Below are positions 36,313 through 43,366 of a stretch of DNA of 64,000 bases, in pieces. Source of the DNA: JBGZFC01 sp964631255 (GTDB lineage: Bacteria > Bacteroidota > Bacteroidia > Bacteroidales > Dysgonomonadaceae); NCBI GenBank assembly GCA_964631255.1, contig CAZVWS010000001.1, positions 1 to 64,000 of the forward strand. Direction: 5' to 3'. Position 1 is the stretch's first letter, and each line of letters starts with the position of its first letter. A program made the position numbers and the translations under genes. The notes under the pieces are model-generated. The model searched no databases, was not told the origin of the DNA, and saw only the letters and a program-made list of their open reading frames with translations.

Positions 36313-36783
36313 ATGAAAAAAATAATTCTGCTTTTATTTGTACTCTCTACCGCATTTATCGCGAATGCCCAACAGGCAAAAGTATATGAAAACCAAGGCA
36401 TTTACTACAGAGACAGAGAGCAAACCGAACTTTTTTCGGGCGATTATCGCGAGTTTTACGATAATGGCACCGTGAAACTCGAAATCCAAATAAAAAACGG
36501 ACAACCGGAAGGTGCCTATGTGGTCTATTTTGAAAATAGAAAACCACAAGAAGTGCGCTCCTACAAAGAGGGGCAACTACACGGCTTGTGGCGAAAATAC
36601 GACGTTTCGGGTCAGTTAATTTCGGAAGCCGAATATATGAACGGCAAAAAACATGGCATTTGGCGTATTTGGGACGAATTGGGGGTGCAACGTTACGAAA
36701 TGAATTATGACGAAGGCACCAAAATTGGCACCTGGCGCATGTGGGACGAAAAAGGCAACTTGGTGGACGAGAAGAAGTTCTGA
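36313..36783 (+). CDS. Exported YwqK/MORN-repeat protein
   Basis: A 156-residue protein with a signal peptide (residues 1-19) and several repeats of the YwqK/MORN type: GDYREFYDNGTVKLE, GQPEGAYVVYFENRKPQE, GQLHGLWRKYDVSGQLISE, GKKHGIWRIWDELGVQ, and GTWRMWDEKGNLVDE. Members are often annotated as antitoxins but no toxin gene is adjacent, so this is likely a structural or envelope protein. The start at 36313 gives the signal peptide; an upstream start at 36208 adds 35 residues of non-coding character. A TATTTTTG box (36266-36273) lies 39 bp upstream. Confidence 0.75.
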   Translation: MKKIILLLFVLSTAFIANAQQAKVYENQGIYYRDREQTELFSGDYREFYDNGTVKLEIQIKNGQPEGAYVVYFENRKPQEVRSYKEGQLHGLWRKYDVSGQLISEAEYMNGKKHGIWRIWDELGVQRYEMNYDEGTKIGTWRMWDEKGNLVDEKKF

Positions 36784-36806
36784 TAGGAATACGGCGCCAA
36801 ATAAAA

Positions 36807-36863
36807 CTTAACAAATACTTAACCGAAACGTAACCACTTTGTAATCAAAATATCTCATCTTTG
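36807..36863 (+). promoter_or_regulatory. Second array of four 11-bp repeats and promoter (Pho-box-like)
   Basis: Four consecutive 11-bp units: cttaacaaata (36807), cttaaccgaaa (36818), cgtaaccactt (36829) and tgtaatcaaaa (36840), then a 9-bp spacer and TTTG (36860-36863). Unit number, phase and distance to the TTTG core equal those at 32105-32161. This strongly suggests one regulator for both promoters. Confidence 0.65.
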
Positions 36864-36901
36864 CATCGTAAAAACAATAAAATAATTAATAAGCAAATAA
36901 G

Positions 36902-37258
36902 ATGAAAAAGATTTTGGTATTATTGGTGGCTGTTTTTGTTGCAATGTCAGCATACTCTAACAACGAGAAAGCCGAAAAAAATGAGAAAGCAAACTCTGCA
37001 AAAATCAGCGAAAAAGTGAATATTACAAGTATTTCGGGTTCTATTATAGACAATAAAAGTAACGAATTATTGGCAGGAGCAACCATTTACGTAGATGGCA
37101 ACAAATATTATTCTGATTTGGATGGAAATTTCACCATTTCTAAACTATCTCCCGGAAAACATCTGCTCCGAGTAGAGCTCATCTCCTATCAACCTTCGGA
37201 AATAGAGGTAGATATAGACAACAACAAGAATATTAATATCGTCCTGAACCAACAGTAA
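36902..37258 (+). CDS. Small exported CarboxypepD-like protein
   Basis: A 118-residue protein: signal peptide (about 1-18), a charged Lys/Glu/Asn linker (about 20-40) and a single CarboxypepD_reg-like domain (about 43-116; SGSIIDNKSNELLAGATIYVDG, a short run of the SDLDGNFTISKLSPGKHLL type). It resembles the N-terminal domain of TonB receptors without plug or barrel. The operator array just before it matches that of the TonB operon, so both probably respond to the same signal. Function unknown. Confidence 0.7.
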   Translation: MKKILVLLVAVFVAMSAYSNNEKAEKNEKANSAKISEKVNITSISGSIIDNKSNELLAGATIYVDGNKYYSDLDGNFTISKLSPGKHLLRVELISYQPSEIEVDIDNNKNINIVLNQQ

Positions 37259-37578
37259 CTGACTTTATTTATCAGCAATTTTACAAATATTGCATAGAGA
37301 TTTTTTAAGATAGCTTATTAGCAATTTCAAGGATTTACTCCTCACTTAGTTCAAAAATAATTTCACAAAACTATTTTTCATTTACTCTCTATGGATTTTT
37401 TTAACGGAGGTATAGATGCGACATCTGTGCCTTTTGTTGTATTTATTCACTTGCAACCCGATTAAATGGAGAACGAAGAAATGAAAAGAGTAATGCAACA
37501 AAATGGGGAAAATAGTTTTTACGTCGCCACAAATTATTACATTTGTATCTGATTAAAAAAACAAAGAGAACCCACTAT
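37259..37578. other. AT-rich spacer, nothing recognised
   Basis: About 320 bp between two genes. No reading frame with coding character, no clear promoter and no repeat was seen. Confidence 0.4.
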
Positions 37579-37752
37579 ATGGCGCGCAAAAAACTCACCA
37601 GAAGGCAGATGACACTCCTGCTCGTGTTATGGACAGTATTGGTTATTTATATCCTTATTTTCGGAAAGGTTACCGGGCTTACCATCATCTACATTATCCT
37701 GTCGGGAGCATTTGTGTTTATACCAATTTACAAGGATATGAAGAACAGATAA
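37579..37752 (+). CDS. Small membrane protein
   Basis: A 57-residue protein with a strongly basic N-terminus (MARKKLTRRQM) and two membrane segments (about 11-28 and 32-50), ending in YKDMKNR. It resembles small hydrophobic proteins often found near tRNA genes in Bacteroidales, but no family was recognised. The start at 37579 is preferred; an upstream ATG at 37543 adds 12 residues. Confidence 0.5.
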   Translation: MARKKLTRRQMTLLLVLWTVLVIYILIFGKVTGLTIIYIILSGAFVFIPIYKDMKNR

Positions 37753-37857
37753 TGGGTGCAAATAGCAAAAAACAAGCAATCTTTATCTATTTTCCCGAAT
37801 TAAATTTTTTTTATTGTCAGATTTACTGTATTTTTGCAACCCGAAACAAGAAGGTTC

Positions 37858-37931
37858 GGTCGGGTAGCTCAGCTGGATAGAGCAACAGCCTTCTAAGCTG
37901 TGGGTCCTGGGTTCGAATCCCAGCCTGATCA
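37858..37931 (+). tRNA. tRNA-Arg (anticodon UCU)
   Basis: A full cloverleaf of 74 nt: acceptor ggtcggg (37858-37864) pairs with cctgatc (37924-37930) with two G-U pairs; T8 A9; D arm gctcagctggatagagc; anticodon arm acagc-cttctaa-gctgt with anticodon TCT; T arm with ggttcgaatcc; discriminator A. CCA is not encoded. A TATTTTTG box at 37829-37836 is a suitable -7 element, and a terminator follows (37959-37992). It borders an accessory patch. Confidence 0.95.
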
Positions 37932-37958
37932 CTTTAGATATATACCGAAACTTAGCAA

Positions 37959-37992
37959 AATCCTGATAACTAATTGTTATCGGGATTTTTTT
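37959..37992 (+). terminator. Terminator of tRNA-Arg
   Basis: A 12-bp stem with one mismatch region (aatcctgataac at 37959-37970; gttatcgggatt at 37976-37987) around taatt, followed by a T-run to 37992. Confidence 0.8.
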
Positions 37993-38005
37993 ATTAGATA
38001 ATTGA

Positions 38006-38036
38006 CTCCCTCGCTCGCGCGGATATTCCTCCGTGC
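38006..38036 (+). repeat. REP family B, copy 1
   Basis: ctcgctcgcgcgg followed by atattcctccgtgcg. Inner arms cgcgcgga and tccgtgcg form a palindrome. It is the inverted counterpart of the copy at 38227-38255, and together they flank a transposase fragment. Confidence 0.65.
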
Positions 38037-38052
38037 GTTGCTTGAAAAGCAA

Positions 38053-38166
38053 TTATTCAATTAAAGTCATATCCAACAAACCTTTATCACCTGCATAATC
38101 TAAAGCGCAGCCATGCACATGTTGCTCCGACTTAAAAGCCAATCTGTCTTCAACAAGAAGACTGCC
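38053..38166 (-). pseudogene. REP-associated tyrosine transposase fragment (C-terminal end), family B
   Basis: A minus-strand frame open for about 38 codons ends with CALDYAGDKGLLDMTLIE before a stop at 38053-38055. This is the usual end of REP-associated tyrosine (RAYT, IS200-like Y1) transposases, which close with a Tyr-Ala-Gly, Gly-Leu-Leu-Asp-Val/Met pattern. The same end is found in the fragment at 39226-39453. No catalytic HUH or tyrosine motif remains. It sits inside an inverted pair of REP family B repeats. Confidence 0.55.
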
Positions 38167-38226
38167 GCGTGTGCTATTCTGCTACCGTTCCGGCTGTTTC
38201 ATGTTTTTTCCTGCTCTGACGACCAG

Positions 38227-38255
38227 CACGCGGATAAATATCCGCGCGAGCGGGG
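38227..38255 (-). repeat. REP family B, copy 2
   Basis: cacgcggataaatatccgcg continues with cgagcgggg; cgcggata and tatccgcg form the stem. In reverse it matches copy 1 in most positions (ctcgcgcggatatt). It starts 4 bp from the stop of the gene at 38260. Confidence 0.65.
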
Positions 38256-38259
38256 TAAA

Positions 38260-38940
38260 TTATTTATTCTTCATAAAAACTTCCCCTTTCCAAGTAATGG
38301 TGTCTTTTGATATTTTAACGTAATCGTCTTTAACATAATATTTTTCAAAAAAAGAATCATCTATTGCGGGAATTTCTATCGAAATATGATTAATGTTCTT
38401 TTCTATTTTATATTCCTGAAATGAATCAAATCCAACTAAACCATAAAATAGACCATCAGAAGTATGAGGTATCATATGTTCAGGCACAATATAAAATGTT
38501 ATTGATTCAACATCATTAGGCAGCATCAACTCTCTACTACTTTTGGAGTAAATAAAATCAAATGTTTTGAAAGTATCGGTATATACTGATATTTTAAGAT
38601 TCGACCTTTGATGAGGAATTAAAAAAGAAATTTTTATACTGTCATTTATAGTAGAATCTGAAAATTGAACAACTTTTAATCCTTTTAATGCAAGGATGTT
38701 CGGCGGAGTTGAATTTAATTCAATAAAATTAACATCAACCCACTCGAAAGTACATTTAGCCAATGTGTCATTACTCCAAACAGGAGAATGAATTTGAGGT
38801 ATAATGTAATTTATTTCATTTCCTATAATTTCTATTTTTGCTCCAGATTTGCTAAAATAGGTTCCTGATATATCTTTTTTTTGTCCAAACGCGTAAAGGC
38901 TAAAACAAATACAAAGATACAACAAAGATCGTACTTTCAT
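38260..38940 (-). CDS. Exported protein of unknown function
   Basis: A 226-residue predicted exported protein: signal peptide (about residues 1-19, ending AFGQ) followed by a beta-rich mature part with DISGTYFSKSGAKIEIIG near the start. No family recognised. It is AT-rich compared with the core genes, and sits between a REP repeat and a broken gene, suggesting recent acquisition. It could be an immunity or companion protein to a lost partner, but this is only a guess. Confidence 0.55.
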   Translation of the reverse strand: MKVRSLLYLCICFSLYAFGQKKDISGTYFSKSGAKIEIIGNEINYIIPQIHSPVWSNDTLAKCTFEWVDVNFIELNSTPPNILALKGLKVVQFSDSTINDSIKISFLIPHQRSNLKISVYTDTFKTFDFIYSKSSRELMLPNDVESITFYIVPEHMIPHTSDGLFYGLVGFDSFQEYKIEKNINHISIEIPAIDDSFFEKYYVKDDYVKISKDTITWKGEVFMKNK

Positions 38941-38958
38941 ATTATCTCCCTCCTCCTA

Positions 38959-39177
38959 TCAACTTTTTTTGTTGTTTAAAGATTTTTTCAAGTCATTAGA
39001 ATACTGATAAATAGCTGGATAAACATGTTCCCCGTCATCATTTTTTATGCTACCCACAGAGTGTACATCTATACCTTGTAATCTTCTTCCACCTAAATTA
39101 CCAGGGAAAGACCCCGTCCTCACGGATATGCTCTTTAAATGTATACGTTTTGTGCAGCCCGTCGCTGGGATTTGCAA
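38959..39177 (-). pseudogene. Frameshifted gene fragment
   Basis: The coding-like run FPGNLGGRRLQGIDVHSVG is read in one frame from about 39105 to the stop at 38959. Upstream of about 39105, the neighbouring frame reads a more natural sequence (LHKTYTFKEHIREDGVFP), so a single-base change probably broke the gene. The open frame in the first reading also begins inside the palindrome at 39167-39181. No family recognised. The protein end is Lys- and Asn-rich. Confidence 0.4.
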
Positions 39178-39213
39178 TCCCGGCTTCTTTTATTATCAGG
39201 ATTTTCAATCCGG
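39167..39213 (+). repeat. REP family A, copy with two half-sites
   Basis: gggatttgcaatccc (39167-39181) is followed 17 bp on by ggattttcaatccgg (39199-39213). The inverted partner lies at 39499-39546, and the related core ggatttgcaatc also occurs at 3026 and 3317. Confidence 0.6.
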
Positions 39214-39225
39214 AAAAATATAAAT

Positions 39226-39453
39226 TTACACAACAATCACGTCCAACAATCCCTTACCTCCGGCAATTTTTTGTGCGTCGTTACCGTCCTGCCAAAACTT
39301 ATAGTTCTTGATATTCTTGTCATTCTTTCCGGCATATTCAAACCGATTCAACATCCATTCCCGGCGACTTTCCTGCGGATCATTCTTCAATGCGTTTACT
39401 ATCTCTTTGCTAGTAAACTTCTTAAAATACCGCCAGATATCAGTTTTGAATAT
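39226..39453 (-). pseudogene. REP-associated tyrosine transposase fragment, family A
   Basis: A 75-codon minus-strand frame with FKKFTSKEIVNALKNDPQ, then ESRREWMLNRFEYAGK and NYKFWQDGNDAQ, the middle section of RAYT/Y1 transposases. It then jumps to IAGGKGLLDVIVV, the family C-terminus, so about 40-50 residues are missing between. The N-terminal HUH part is gone and a stop (39454-39456) precedes it. It lies inside the inverted family A repeats, as expected for a RAYT with its cognate REPs. It is not functional, so any copies of these repeats elsewhere would need another source of transposase. Confidence 0.7.
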
Positions 39454-39498
39454 TCATTCCACAAATATATGAATTTGTTTTTAAATATTTATCTTACA

Positions 39499-39546
39499 GA
39501 TTGCAAATCCTTTTAATACTGAAGGCAGGATTTTGGAAATCCCGCC
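39499..39546 (-). repeat. REP family A, inverted copy
   Basis: gattgcaaatcc (39499-39510) and ggattttggaaatccc (39528-39543) are the reverse-complement forms of the words at 39167-39213, with an intervening 17-bp spacer. It ends about 60 bp from the outer-membrane receptor gene. Confidence 0.55.
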
Positions 39547-39607
39547 GACCGGCGTAATTATTTGTTCATTTGTCGGGCATTTCCGATGGGACAGAAGGAT
39601 GGGATGA

Positions 39608-42199
39608 TTAGAACGAGGTGATAATAGAAAACAGCACCGAAAATGGGCGAATTTTATATAGCCTTTCCATTGACATCATATCGGTATATGTAGTGTAGGA
39701 AAACTCTTTTTGATTAAATATATTTTGTATTGATAGCTGAAAATTCCACTTGGATGAAAACTTGTAATTCAAATCAGCATCCAATAAGTAAGTGTTTTTC
39801 TTACCACTTTGCAATGTATTTAAATAGTGATTTCCAATGAGAATAAGATTCCATTTTTCGGTGGGAATAAACGTCAACGATAATTTTTGATGCAGTGTAT
39901 TGGTAGATTGTTTGCCTTTTTCTTTTAGTTGAAAAGAATTATTTGCAAAAGAAAATGTATAATCAATATCCAAGTGAGAGAGAGGAGAAGAATAGAAATT
40001 GAACGACAATTGTTTCATTTTTGAAACAGAATATTGTTGCACCTTATTTTGAATAAAATATGAGTCGGAACATGAGTAAATTGCCCGTAAGGATGTACCT
40101 CCTTTCAAGAAATCGAGCATATAGCTGATATTTGCCAAAAGGTTATCGAATTTTGTTGTATTCGGACTTCGCATCAATCCCGACACGATATAGGTATCCT
40201 CAAAATTCTGAGTGAATACCAAATCATCCTTCCTCCATAATTTATTGTAAGAAATGTTCCAAAACAATCCGTTTAGGATGTTTTTATAACGAATTAAAGC
40301 TCCGATATTAGCCGTTTCGGCATTTCTGTAATCGAGCAATCCGGTTTGAATAAAAGGATAAGATATTAGCAAAGGCGAAGAGTAGAATTTTTCGGTATTT
40401 TCGGGTAGTTGCTGCCAACCACCGTTTACCGACAATGTATATTTATTGTTGATTGTCCAAGATGCAGATGCAGATGGCGAAAACAACCATCTGTTTTTCG
40501 GATACGTTTTTCCCATATTATTGTCTGTATACTGGTTATGATTAAAATTTACCGGTAAGGACAACGAAGTCTTGAAGTCGCCAAATTTTGAAGATAATGA
40601 TGGTTTTATGTAAATTAATGCGGTGCGGTAATCAAAATCATTTTCAAAAGGTTGTGCAAAATTGAGTTCATTTATTCCTGTCAAAATGCTTTTGAATTGT
40701 TGTCGCGAAAAATTGTAGCCCTCTTCGAGTGAAAGCGTTGTAGCATACCCAAAAGTAAACGACTGTGAAGTCGAGGTTTGCGAATTAAAAGCCGTGGTTT
40801 TGATATTTTCGTTTATCAGCTTATCGTTTTGTCTGATTTGTATTTCTTGCGGACGTTGTCGCCAACTGTTTACAGATTTTATTCCAACTACTTTTTGCCC
40901 CATCCGAAACATCACATTCAATGCGTTGTGAATGTTTATATAATCCATTCTTCCGTTTTCGCTGTTAGGATAAGTTCCCGTAATATCAACCGCGTTGTCT
41001 TTGTGTACAATGCTGGATGTAAGCACATTGTTTAGATAAACTTTAGGTGTATTGGCTTCCAACCGTATGGTCGGATTTATGTTCCACTGTTTTTGCAATC
41101 CTCTTTCGCGCGTGGAAATAGTTGTCGTTTCCCCATTGGGCAGAAAATAAATTCTTTCTTCCCAAACGGTATTATCGAAGGATGATTTTTCCAAATCCAG
41201 TTGCGGCGTTAATACAAATGCTTCACTTAATACAACTTGATTGTTTAAACTCAATAAATGCGATTTATTGAAAAGTGTTTTTCGTTCTTCCAGAAAAGGA
41301 TTTCTCATGCTTCGCATCTGTATAATTTCTCGTGCATCTTCTTCTGCTTCTCCTGTAAAATTAAAAATAGATTTACCTATAGCCGAAACATTATTTCCGG
41401 TATTGTTGTCTTTGTAAGTGTTGAGTATTTTTACTTTTTTGGCAAAACGCATAGCGTTTACATCGGCGCTCCATAGGTTTGGAAAACCACCGCCCAAATC
41501 TAACAGCCCAACCCATTTTTCTTTCGCTTTCTCTTTGAGCGTAATATTGACAGCTGTTTTATCAGAGAATAATAAATCCTCAAACAGTTTTATGGATTGA
41601 TGGTTTTCAATAACTTCTACACTGCCCACATCTCCCTGATGAATACTGTTTACCGCCACAGGATATCTCCCACCCATGATATTGGAACCTTCCACATAAA
41701 AATCACTAATATCTTTTCCTTGGTATTTTATCGTCCCGATATCTGTAACTTGAAAGCCGGGCATCCGCTTTATCACATCGCCCAATGTAATGTCGTTTTC
41801 TTTTGCAAAGGAAGAAGCCAAATAGCGGGTGGTATCGCCGATTCCAGATATTTTTGTGGCTTTTATTTGCACTTCATTTAACTGAATGGATTCTTCCGTC
41901 AAAAGGAACAAGTATTCGGTTTTGTTTTTATCCAATGCCTTCGCTTGTGTAGTGTATCCCATCAATCGGGCACGAATGAACTTGGCTTTTGTAAGATTCA
42001 CATTTTTGAGAAAAAACTCTCCTTCATTGTCTGTAATAGTATAAGAAATTACATCGTTTTCATCCTCAGAGGTTATGGTAATAACAACATTTGATAATGT
42101 ACCTACTCTGTCTTTTACTTTACCCTTTATTTCTTGATTTTGCGACCGAAGTGGAATAAACGAAAAGAACATGAGAAATATCAATGAATAGTATTTCAT
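39608..42199 (-). CDS. Outer-membrane beta-barrel receptor paired with a GLPGLI protein
   Basis: An 863-residue outer-membrane protein. It has a signal peptide (about 1-20), a CarboxypepD_reg-like domain (about 22-105; EIKGKVKDRVGTLSNVVITI), a plug-like region with LGDVIKRMPGFQVTDIGTIKYQGKD broken into two parts (about 137-160) and VEVIENHQSIKLF, followed by a long barrel ending in SIITSF. Proteins of this group are encoded right beside GLPGLI proteins, as here (14-bp gap). They may carry or assemble small peptides or proteins at the outer membrane. The start at 42199 begins at the signal peptide; an upstream start at 42250 would overlap the preceding gene. Confidence 0.82.
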   Translation of the reverse strand: MKYYSLIFLMFFSFIPLRSQNQEIKGKVKDRVGTLSNVVITITSEDENDVISYTITDNEGEFFLKNVNLTKAKFIRARLMGYTTQAKALDKNKTEYLFLLTEESIQLNEVQIKATKISGIGDTTRYLASSFAKENDITLGDVIKRMPGFQVTDIGTIKYQGKDISDFYVEGSNIMGGRYPVAVNSIHQGDVGSVEVIENHQSIKLFEDLLFSDKTAVNITLKEKAKEKWVGLLDLGGGFPNLWSADVNAMRFAKKVKILNTYKDNNTGNNVSAIGKSIFNFTGEAEEDAREIIQMRSMRNPFLEERKTLFNKSHLLSLNNQVVLSEAFVLTPQLDLEKSSFDNTVWEERIYFLPNGETTTISTRERGLQKQWNINPTIRLEANTPKVYLNNVLTSSIVHKDNAVDITGTYPNSENGRMDYINIHNALNVMFRMGQKVVGIKSVNSWRQRPQEIQIRQNDKLINENIKTTAFNSQTSTSQSFTFGYATTLSLEEGYNFSRQQFKSILTGINELNFAQPFENDFDYRTALIYIKPSLSSKFGDFKTSLSLPVNFNHNQYTDNNMGKTYPKNRWLFSPSASASWTINNKYTLSVNGGWQQLPENTEKFYSSPLLISYPFIQTGLLDYRNAETANIGALIRYKNILNGLFWNISYNKLWRKDDLVFTQNFEDTYIVSGLMRSPNTTKFDNLLANISYMLDFLKGGTSLRAIYSCSDSYFIQNKVQQYSVSKMKQLSFNFYSSPLSHLDIDYTFSFANNSFQLKEKGKQSTNTLHQKLSLTFIPTEKWNLILIGNHYLNTLQSGKKNTYLLDADLNYKFSSKWNFQLSIQNIFNQKEFSYTTYTDMMSMERLYKIRPFSVLFSIITSF

Positions 42200-42212
42200 A
42201 AACAGATGCGTG

Positions 42213-43106
42213 CTAATAATCTTTTTCCAATAAATCATATTTCGACCCACTATTTGTTGTTTTATTTTTGTTGTAGCCTGTCGATTTGGGGGAATTTGCG
42301 TCTATATATCTTGCCCAACCGATATTGGATGCTTTGGCGTTGGTACGTAAAAATTTCAATCGGTCTGTAGGGGTATATTTTCGACCGCCGTATTCTATGT
42401 ATTCAATCGGCTCTTTGGTTTTCTCCAAACCGCTTATTTCAAAAGTGTAGTGCCCTTTGGTGTCTTGCACGTTCATAATCAAACCGGGCAATCCCGAAAA
42501 CTTCCAAGGACCTGCACTCACGGATATATCAGGCGCATACCAAGCCTCGTAATCACGTCCGCGATAAGAACAAACAGCCTTTCTACACTTGTAACCAAGT
42601 ATGGTTTTCACACTATCGCCAACGATAGCCCATTTTTGAGGTTCATTGTCGTCTTCGAAAATATAATAATCAAAAAATGCCGCATCTTGTACCGTTCGTT
42701 TATTGGCAGGATAATTATTGTAGATTACCAATGGATTATTTCTAGCAAGTGGCGCTTGCTCTAAAAAACCGCCTTTGTTTTTTGCTCTCTCCAATGCAAG
42801 AATCATCTCTTTGTTATAAGCCTCTTTTGCCTTTGGGTCTGATTTCACTCTTTCGTACATATCGGTTGTTTTGCTGTAATACTTCGAGACCTTAGTTCCC
42901 ACCTGAAGAATAAAGTCGTCCGGCATCCACAATCCTTTATTCATAGCCAATGTATCTGTGTAATAAATTGTTTTATACTCACATTTGAGGATAGAGGTGT
43001 CCAAAATACTGGGGTTATTTTGAGAGAATACAGTTGTGATGTGAATCAACAGAAGTATAAAATTCACGATCCCAATTTTATTTATTACTTGTTTGGTCAT
43101 AAACAT
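42213..43106 (-). CDS. GLPGLI family protein
   Basis: A 297-residue exported protein with a signal peptide (about 1-30) and the family signature GPWKFSGLPGLIMNVQD near residues 200-216, preceded by AWYAPDISVSAG. The GLPGLI family occurs in Bacteroidetes next to TonB-like receptors; its role is not established. Its promoter (43158-43187) fits the phylum consensus. Transcribed first, with the receptor gene 13 bp downstream. Confidence 0.88.
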   Translation of the reverse strand: MFMTKQVINKIGIVNFILLLIHITTVFSQNNPSILDTSILKCEYKTIYYTDTLAMNKGLWMPDDFILQVGTKVSKYYSKTTDMYERVKSDPKAKEAYNKEMILALERAKNKGGFLEQAPLARNNPLVIYNNYPANKRTVQDAAFFDYYIFEDDNEPQKWAIVGDSVKTILGYKCRKAVCSYRGRDYEAWYAPDISVSAGPWKFSGLPGLIMNVQDTKGHYTFEISGLEKTKEPIEYIEYGGRKYTPTDRLKFLRTNAKASNIGWARYIDANSPKSTGYNKNKTTNSGSKYDLLEKDY

Positions 43107-43157
43107 TCATTTTAAAGTTTATTGTTCAAATCTGTATCCATAGTATGGTTGAAAATA

Positions 43158-43187
43158 CAAATGTACCAATATTTTTAAAGCGTCCAA
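43158..43187 (-). promoter_or_regulatory. Promoter of the GLPGLI operon
   Basis: On the minus strand TTG (43185-43187), 19 bp, TACATTTG (43158-43165). Leader about 50 bp before the GLPGLI start. Confidence 0.55.
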
Positions 43188-43283
43188 CTATATTCTACTA
43201 TTTTTTCGTAAATATTTTTTAGATAAAAAATCTCCACCAAAGAAAAATAATGAAATTACTTTTTATTATTTCCGAAATATACT

Positions 43284-43291
43284 TACTTTTG
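43284..43291 (+). promoter_or_regulatory. Possible -7 box of pckA
   Basis: TACTTTTG matches TAnnTTTG; the -33 region is T-rich with no clear TTG. The leader to the pckA start at 43367 would be about 70 bp. Confidence 0.35.
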
Positions 43292-43366
43292 TAAATCTAC
43301 ATAAATATAGAACTATATTGATTAATTCTAAACTAATTATATCACAATAAATTAATAACCAACCAA

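Noticed and set aside
36313..36783. Antitoxin of a YwqK-type toxin-antitoxin system
   Set aside because: The protein is exported and no toxin gene is adjacent; the name reflects only repeat similarity.
37858..39550. Integrative element with tRNA-Arg as attachment site
   Set aside because: No second copy of the tRNA 3' end and no integrase were seen, so the accessory patch is better explained by REP/transposase remnants.
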